Origin: an uncultured Prevotellaceae bacterium
Lineage (GTDB): Bacteria; Bacteroidota; Bacteroidia; Bacteroidales; Muribaculaceae
Direction of reading: 5' to 3'
Assembly: GCA_945983195.1 (NCBI GenBank)
Contig: CAMFSS010000042.1
Location: forward strand, 1-11,012
Length of the DNA stretch: 11,012 nucleotides
The notes under the pieces are model-generated. The model made no database searches, was not told where the DNA came from, and saw nothing but the letters and a program-made list of their open reading frames with translations. The position numbers and the translations under genes were made by a program. This document shows, one piece after another, positions 6,742-11,012 of this stretch. The stretch's first letter is position 1; the number at the start of each line of letters is the position of its first letter.

Positions 6742-7443
6742 ATGTCAACCGATTTTTTCTTAAAGCGCAAGACGATACGTCGATATTCTGATGCTGCAAT
6801 CAGCGACGATTTGCTTGATTCCCTTATCGAGAAAGCGATGCAGGCTCCTACTCTTGGAGGTATGCAGCTTTATAGTGTCATTGTTACCCGCGATGATGAG
6901 ATGAAGCGTAAGCTTGCTCCTTGCCACTTCAATCAGTCGATGGTTACTTCTGCACCGGTGCTACTGACTTTTTGTGCCGACTTCAACCGATTCGACAAAT
7001 GGTGTGAGGCATCAGGTGCCGAACCATGCTATGGTAATTTCCAGTCGTTCATTGGAGCTTTGCTCGATGTGACAATTTTTGCACAGCAATTCTGTACTGC
7101 CGCCGAAATGGAAGGTCTTGGCTGCTGCTATCTGGGCACAACTACATACGACGCTCCCGACATAGCAAAGGTGCTTTCACTGCCGTCAATGGTTGTGCCG
7201 GTGATAACTTTGTCGCTTGGATTCCCTCTTGATGCCGATAGTGAGCCAAAAGCAGAGCGTATTCCTCTGAATGCTATCATTCATCGCGAAACTTACTCCG
7301 ACTACACTCACCAATCAGTAAAAGAGATATATGCCGAAAAGGAGTCACTTGAAGTAAACAAAAATTATGTCAAGGAAAACGCCAAGCCATCGCTTGCCCA
7401 CGTTTTCACCGATATACGCTACAATCGTGCCAATAGTGAGTAG
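6742..7443 (+). CDS. FMN-dependent nitroreductase-family oxidoreductase (NfsA/FRP-like)
   Basis: This 233-residue protein is a predicted flavin oxidoreductase that would use NAD(P)H to reduce nitro compounds, quinones or flavins in the cytoplasm; the natural substrate cannot be told from sequence. The N-terminal RKTIRRYSD (9-17) is the FMN-phosphate-binding signature of the nitroreductase fold, followed by the helix and MQAPTLGGMQ region (33-42). GLGCCYLGT (125-133) matches the second flavin-contacting loop, and LSLGFP (157-162) precedes the C-terminal extension typical of NfsA/FRP-like members. The C terminus SLAHVFTDIRY is a pattern I associate with Bacteroidota homologues. The ATG at 6742 is followed at once by conserved sequence and needs no earlier start. 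The gene stands alone, divergent from nrdJ and convergent with the PHP gene; it ends in TAG, and no clear hairpin follows in the 61 bp before the next gene's end. Confidence 0.88.
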   Translation: MSTDFFLKRKTIRRYSDAAISDDLLDSLIEKAMQAPTLGGMQLYSVIVTRDDEMKRKLAPCHFNQSMVTSAPVLLTFCADFNRFDKWCEASGAEPCYGNFQSFIGALLDVTIFAQQFCTAAEMEGLGCCYLGTTTYDAPDIAKVLSLPSMVVPVITLSLGFPLDADSEPKAERIPLNAIIHRETYSDYTHQSVKEIYAEKESLEVNKNYVKENAKPSLAHVFTDIRYNRANSE

Positions 7444-7504
7444 TTCTCACGCGAATTCCTAGACTTTATTCAGGCTCAGTGATATAAATGTCCTTTCTGA
7501 TGAT

Positions 7505-8338
7505 TCACACTATTTTGTAAAGCCCATTCTCGGCAAGTGCTTCCATCGTTTCAATGCGTCCTGCGTTAATCAGTTCAGGATAATGAGCATCCGAATTGAT
7601 TAGCAAAGGAGCATTGTAACGCTTTAGCAGATAATAGAACTGCTTGTTGGGGAATGTACGGCGGTGATCCTTTAGAGCCTTGGTGTTGACCTCAATGATT
7701 AGATGATTGTCCATTATAGCCTCAAACGTATCCTCTACAAGAGCAACATACCATGCTTCATTCTCTATGCCTTCTCTGAAGTGTCCGGCATTGTGCCCAA
7801 TCTTGTCGAAATGGCCAATCACATCAAATCCTCCGGCTTCAATCATTGCAATTGACTGGCTATAGAAGCTGCGCACAACCGATTCAATGTCATTGTTGAA
7901 GTACACTCCCATTTTTTGCCTGAACGAGTCGAAATGACCGTCGATGTCTACGTATTCCTTGCTGTCGGCAAATGATGGTATGAAATGAACGGACGAAAGG
8001 CGGAAATCAAGTGGTAATTTTTGGAAATATTCGCTTGAGGCTCCCCACTGCTTGCCGATATAGTCTATTTCCATCGACAGGTAGAGATTGATTCTGCCGC
8101 CATACGTTGACTTCAGACGGTTGTACTCAGCTATGTAAGTCGGTACATCGCTTGTCGACATATTGCATGGTGATGCAAATGGTATCGGTGAGTGAGGTGT
8201 GAAAGCATAATCGGTAAAGCCCTGCTTCACTGCTTCCACTACAAATTGTTCCATCGCAGCTCTTCCATCGCAGAACTGGGTGTGTGAATGAAAATTATAC
8301 AGTTTGCTTGTTTTGGTTATCTCTCTGAAATCAATCAT
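7505..8338 (-). CDS. PHP-family phosphoesterase, histidinol-phosphatase-like (HisJ/HisK type)
   Basis: The PHP fold hydrolyses phosphate esters with a trinuclear metal centre; the closest described activity is histidinol phosphate to histidinol in histidine synthesis. With numbering from the ATG at 8359 (284 residues), the metal ligands are all visible: His24 and His26 in FHSHTQFCDG, His56 in TPHSP, Glu97 in MEID, His125 in SVHF, His183 in IGHFD, and Asp257/His259 in SDAH. Two starts are possible. The ATG at 8359 lies one base after the floA terminator U tract; the ATG at 8338 gives 277 residues starting MIDFREI and is preferred here because no conserved sequence precedes it. The gene is not beside other his genes, so the substrate is uncertain; another small phosphate ester is possible. 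It is convergent with the nitroreductase and ends in TGA. Confidence 0.85.
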   Translation of the reverse strand: MIDFREITKTSKLYNFHSHTQFCDGRAAMEQFVVEAVKQGFTDYAFTPHSPIPFASPCNMSTSDVPTYIAEYNRLKSTYGGRINLYLSMEIDYIGKQWGASSEYFQKLPLDFRLSSVHFIPSFADSKEYVDIDGHFDSFRQKMGVYFNNDIESVVRSFYSQSIAMIEAGGFDVIGHFDKIGHNAGHFREGIENEAWYVALVEDTFEAIMDNHLIIEVNTKALKDHRRTFPNKQFYYLLKRYNAPLLINSDAHYPELINAGRIETMEALAENGLYKIV

Positions 8339-8360
8339 AAGGTGTAAATTCAAGTTCATA

Positions 8361-8393
8361 AAAAATCTGTGGGAACATTGCCCACAGATTTTT
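8361..8393 (-). terminator. Rho-independent terminator after floA, abutting the PHP gene start
   Basis: A perfect 13-bp stem (8361-8373 with 8381-8393) around a 7-nt loop, with CTGTGGG/CCCACAG at the GC-rich core and a T6 tract on the - strand side (8360-8365 read downward). It begins 14 nt after the floA stop. Its U tract ends one base before the upstream candidate ATG (8359) of the PHP gene, so it could also act as an attenuator on that gene. Confidence 0.85.
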
Positions 8394-8406
8394 GTAATGT
8401 GTGTTA

Positions 8407-9387
8407 TTATTTCTGTGTTGGGGCATTTGGACGGGCTATCGACTCACGCATCGAAGTGTCAGCTTCAATGTTCTTCATCTTGTAGTAGTCCATAATGCCA
8501 AGATTCCCGCTTCTGAAGGCTTCAGCCATTGCAAGTGGCACTTCTGCTTCAGCTTCAATCACTTTTGCACGTGCCTCCTGTGCTTTTGCTTTCATTTCCT
8601 GCTCAAGTGCAATAGCCATTGCACGACGCTCCTCGGCTTTTGCCTGTGCAATGTTTTTATCGGCTTGGGCTTGGTACATTTGCAGTGTAGCAACGATGTT
8701 ATTACCTATGTCGATATCGGCAATGTCGATTGACAGTATCTCAAATGCTGTTCCTGAATCAAGCCCCTTCTTGAGAACCAATTTTGAGATTGAATCCGGA
8801 TTCTCAAGAACCTGCTTGTGGCTTTCCGACGAGCCGATTGACGACACAATGCCCTCTCCTACTCTGGCAAGTACGGTGTCCTCTCCTGCTCCTCCCACAA
8901 GTTGACGTATGTTGGCACGGACTGTTACGCGCGCTTTGGCAATAAGCTGAATGCCGTCTTTGGCTACTGCTGTCACAGGTGGTGTGTCGATAACCTTGGG
9001 ATTGACCGACATCTGCACAGCCTGAAATACGTCGCGCCCGGCAAGGTCAATCGCCGTTGCCATTTTGAAACCGAGGTCAATGTTGGCTTTCGATGCCGAA
9101 ACGAGGGCGTGTACCACTTGTTCCACTTTTCCTCCTGCAAGATAGTGTGCCTCAAGGTCGTCGCGTGTGACACCGCTGAGTCCCGCCTTGTGAGCTTCAA
9201 TCATAGCTTGAACAATGACGTTTGCAGGCACTTTACGTATGCGCATCAGGAAAAGCTGCATAAGAGATATTCTCACTCCCGACACTTGTGCTGATATCCA
9301 CAAGAACATTGGCACATAGTAGAAAAATAGCGATAAAACTACAATCGCTATTGCGGCTAATGATAGAATCACAAATTCAATTGGCAT
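8407..9387 (-). CDS. floA: Flotillin-like protein FloA (SPFH/band 7 family)
   Basis: FloA proteins sit in the inner membrane and organise ordered lipid domains, acting as scaffolds that help other membrane complexes assemble. The 326-residue product has one N-terminal hydrophobic segment (about 4-30). The SPFH region follows, with TPPVTAVAKDGIQLIAKARV near 135-154, GEDTVLARVGEGIVS near 168-182 and IDIADIDIGNNI near 220-231. A long Ala/Glu/Lys-rich helical stretch (about 238-290) is typical of flotillin oligomerisation, and the tail LGIMDYYKMKNI is characteristic of FloA. Length matches the family (about 330). The ATG at 9387 lies 23 bp after the stop of the TPR/PD40 gene, so the two are probably cotranscribed. 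No NfeD-like partner gene, often found beside flotillins, is visible within the window. A strong terminator follows. Confidence 0.95.
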   Translation of the reverse strand: MPIEFVILSLAAIAIVVLSLFFYYVPMFLWISAQVSGVRISLMQLFLMRIRKVPANVIVQAMIEAHKAGLSGVTRDDLEAHYLAGGKVEQVVHALVSASKANIDLGFKMATAIDLAGRDVFQAVQMSVNPKVIDTPPVTAVAKDGIQLIAKARVTVRANIRQLVGGAGEDTVLARVGEGIVSSIGSSESHKQVLENPDSISKLVLKKGLDSGTAFEILSIDIADIDIGNNIVATLQMYQAQADKNIAQAKAEERRAMAIALEQEMKAKAQEARAKVIEAEAEVPLAMAEAFRSGNLGIMDYYKMKNIEADTSMRESIARPNAPTQK

Positions 9388-9410
9388 AATATTAGGTATT
9401 TTTTAGGTTG

Positions 9411-10814
9411 TTAGTTTCTTTCGGCTTTGCGAATGGAGTTCTCCATCCACTTTATATCTTGCCTTGACTTGTCAATGGCATTTTCAAGCTGGAGAATGTT
9501 GCTCCTTAGTGTTTTCTGCTCCGATGCCGAAGCATTCTCATACTGTTTGCGAAGTTGCGACAGACGCTTCTGGTTACCGTCGAAACGCTTCTTCATAACC
9601 AGAAGCTCCTCCATCATCTGTGCTCCGGCAGGGGTCTTGAAGTCGGAAAAGCTGTGATATACTACACCATTGTAGACGCTGAATGCAAATTCCTTAATCG
9701 ACGACAATGCGTTGGTTGACAGTGAGTTCACCTCTTGTGCAATTGCACTGTAGTTCTTCCCCTCCCAAGTGTCACGATAACGCTTCACAGCAGCCCTTGA
9801 GGCAATGTCGGTATCATCGGAACTGTAGTTCACCCTCGATGGATTTGGAATGAACGTGTAGATGGTAATTTTGCCCGGAATCTGATTTCGGTCGGTTGCC
9901 CACCACCCTACATTTTTCTCCTCATCAATCACGAGCATATAGTCATCGTAGGGGGAATTGTATGGCATACCAATATTCTGTGGCATATAGTACTCGCCGC
10001 TTTCCATATCTTTACGAGTCATATAGATATCGTAACCGCCAATTGAGCCATTGCCATCGCAGGCATAATAAAGGGTCAAGCCGTCTTGCATAAGGAAGGG
10101 AAAGACTGCATTTCCATCATCATTAAGACGGCTGTCGAGCTTTGTGGCATCGTCCCAGCCATTTATAAGACGCAGGGATTCAAAAATATACGATTTGTCA
10201 CCGCATTTTTTCGACCATAACATTCTCTCTCCTGATTCTGATGCATACACCGTAGAAACATCTTTCCTGTCGAAGCCGTTTGGCAGCATATCGGCATTTC
10301 CAATTGATCCGCAACCTCTCGACATATTATATGCATTAAGAAATTTGTCGCGGTCAACCGAAACACTGTCAATGATGACTATCTTCTCCACATGGTCAAT
10401 CATCAGTTTCGCTTTATTGACACAACGACGCAAGCTGTCAATGTCGTCTGTTGGTTTCTTGGCTTTAGTCAACGCCTGCTCATATTTGTCGAGGTATTCT
10501 TCGGCAGCATCAAAATCGTATTTGTCATAGCTGATAAGTGCAAGGTAGCGGTTAGCTTCAGCCACGTTGCGCGATGCAGCAAGTTCGAAGTATTCCTTTG
10601 ATTTGCTCACTTCGCCGGTCTTGTAAAGGCACACACCAAGCCAGTGGCATACCGACCCATTCTTGGGTGATTTTTTGTGCTGCTCCATCATCATAGGCAA
10701 TGCTTTGGCGTAGTCGCCCTTGTTGTAGGCTGATTTAGCTTGTTCGAGTGTCGCCGACCACATCATCGTGGTGCCAAGCATTGCTATCGTCAATAATAAA
10801 AATCGCGCTTTCAT
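9411..10814 (-). CDS. Secreted TPR / PD40 beta-propeller-like protein with C-terminal coiled coil
   Basis: I recognise the domain types but no named function. With the ATG at 10814 the product is 467 residues. Residues 1-21 form a signal peptide (KAR, then LLLTIAMLG, cleavage likely after WSA), and there is no lipobox Cys at the junction. TPR-like helices follow at about 22-115 (AYNKGDYAKALPMM, WLGVCLYKTGEVSKSKEYFELA, SYDKYDFDAAEEYLDKY). Residues about 235-315 hold PD40/WD40-like strands (DGLTLYYACDG, GGYDIYMTRKD, NSPYDDYMLV), a pattern common in Bacteroidota periplasmic proteins. Residues about 398-467 look like a charged coiled coil. The frame could open three codons earlier at TTG (10823), but the ATG sets the signal peptide properly. 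It is the first gene of a probable operon with floA, 23 bp apart, suggesting a periplasmic partner or client of the flotillin domain; that link is inference. Confidence 0.82.
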   Translation of the reverse strand: MKARFLLLTIAMLGTTMMWSATLEQAKSAYNKGDYAKALPMMMEQHKKSPKNGSVCHWLGVCLYKTGEVSKSKEYFELAASRNVAEANRYLALISYDKYDFDAAEEYLDKYEQALTKAKKPTDDIDSLRRCVNKAKLMIDHVEKIVIIDSVSVDRDKFLNAYNMSRGCGSIGNADMLPNGFDRKDVSTVYASESGERMLWSKKCGDKSYIFESLRLINGWDDATKLDSRLNDDGNAVFPFLMQDGLTLYYACDGNGSIGGYDIYMTRKDMESGEYYMPQNIGMPYNSPYDDYMLVIDEEKNVGWWATDRNQIPGKITIYTFIPNPSRVNYSSDDTDIASRAAVKRYRDTWEGKNYSAIAQEVNSLSTNALSSIKEFAFSVYNGVVYHSFSDFKTPAGAQMMEELLVMKKRFDGNQKRLSQLRKQYENASASEQKTLRSNILQLENAIDKSRQDIKWMENSIRKAERN

Positions 10815-10839
10815 AAGTAGCAAATTTTTCTAATTCACA

Positions 10840-10847
10840 CAAATTTA
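10840..10847 (-). promoter_or_regulatory. Putative -7 promoter box for the TPR/PD40-floA operon
   Basis: On the - strand TAAATTTG matches the Bacteroidota -7 consensus TAnnTTTG exactly. Transcription would begin around 10834, about 20 nt upstream of the ATG at 10814. No well-spaced TTG -33 element was found, so the call is moderate. Confidence 0.4.
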
Positions 10848-10922
10848 TCCTCAAAAATAAGATAATTATTCTGAAAATGCAAATATTTCACAGTTATTAA
10901 TTGATTCTCAAGTTTTCAACAA

Positions 10923-10932
10923 GCAATATTGC
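10923..10932. repeat. Perfect 10-bp palindrome GCAATATTGC
   Basis: Self-complementary 10-mer in the AT-rich DNA upstream of the TPR/PD40-floA operon, 16 bp from a second, longer palindrome. It could be an operator half of a pair; no known family site is recognised. Confidence 0.4.
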
Positions 10933-10947
10933 GACATAGTGGCAAAA

Positions 10948-10968
10948 CAATGCAGCGTTGCTGCATTG
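10948..10968. repeat. Inverted repeat, 9-bp arms with 3-bp spacer
   Basis: CAATGCAGC (10948-10956) and GCTGCATTG (10960-10968) are exact reverse complements around GTT. There is no T tract on either side, which argues against a Rho-independent terminator and leaves an operator or RNA hairpin. It lies about 135 bp upstream of the ATG at 10814 and may instead belong to a gene beyond the window end. Confidence 0.5.
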
Positions 10969-11012
10969 AAGATACACCGTCAATTGAACATATTGTCAAT
11001 TCTATCAGATGT

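Noticed and set aside
1095..10814. Reassignment of TAA as a sense codon in this organism
   Set aside because: malQ, floA and the TPR/PD40 gene all end at TAA exactly where family length predicts, so TAA works as stop.
10815..10823. TTG at 10823 as the start of the TPR/PD40 protein
   Set aside because: The ATG three codons later gives a clean signal peptide with a basic n-region and better fits the promoter position.

Overview
The window looks like a chromosomal segment from a member of the Bacteroidales (phylum Bacteroidota), perhaps a Muribaculaceae-type gut organism; the family-level guess is weak. The reasons are a B12-dependent, zinc-finger ribonucleotide reductase of the NrdJ_Z type, a 4-alpha-glucanotransferase with two N-terminal CBM20 modules, a FloA flotillin next to a TPR/PD40 protein, the absence of Shine-Dalgarno sequences, and promoter-like TAnnTTTG boxes. 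No rRNA, tRNA, CRISPR, insertion sequence or phage gene was seen.

Layout. The + strand opens with the C-terminal half of the Lon protease (1-1019; the start lies outside the window). A perfect bidirectional hairpin terminator (1038-1077) separates it from the convergent malQ (1095-3776, - strand). Upstream of malQ on the same strand lies the adenosylcobalamin-dependent ribonucleotide reductase nrdJ (about 3919-6429), which is split: the large open frame ends at 4306 with two tandem TAA codons. Another 128 codons follow in the same frame, interrupted by one more TAA, and encode the family's conserved C-terminal segment with its Cys-rich zinc finger. A 312-bp divergent intergenic region (6430-6741) carries a good Bacteroidota-type promoter for nrdJ. 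An FMN nitroreductase (6742-7443, +) follows, then a convergent PHP-family phosphoesterase resembling histidinol-phosphatase (7505-8338/8359, -). A strong terminator (8361-8393) separates that gene from floA (8407-9387, -). floA is the second gene of a likely two-gene operon headed by a secreted TPR/PD40/coiled-coil protein (9411-10814, -). The window ends in an AT-rich upstream region with a promoter match and two short palindromes.

How the genes work together. Most are housekeeping or metabolic genes with little functional coupling: proteolysis (Lon), glycogen/maltodextrin turnover (MalQ), dNTP synthesis (NrdJ), flavin redox chemistry, phosphate-ester hydrolysis, and a membrane-microdomain unit (TPR/PD40 protein plus FloA). 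No complete new system is evident. The most unusual feature is the in-frame interruption of nrdJ in a 69-nt, roughly 20% G+C linker whose surrounding coding frame is intact. It may be recent pseudogenisation, a real gene split, recoding, or an assembly error.
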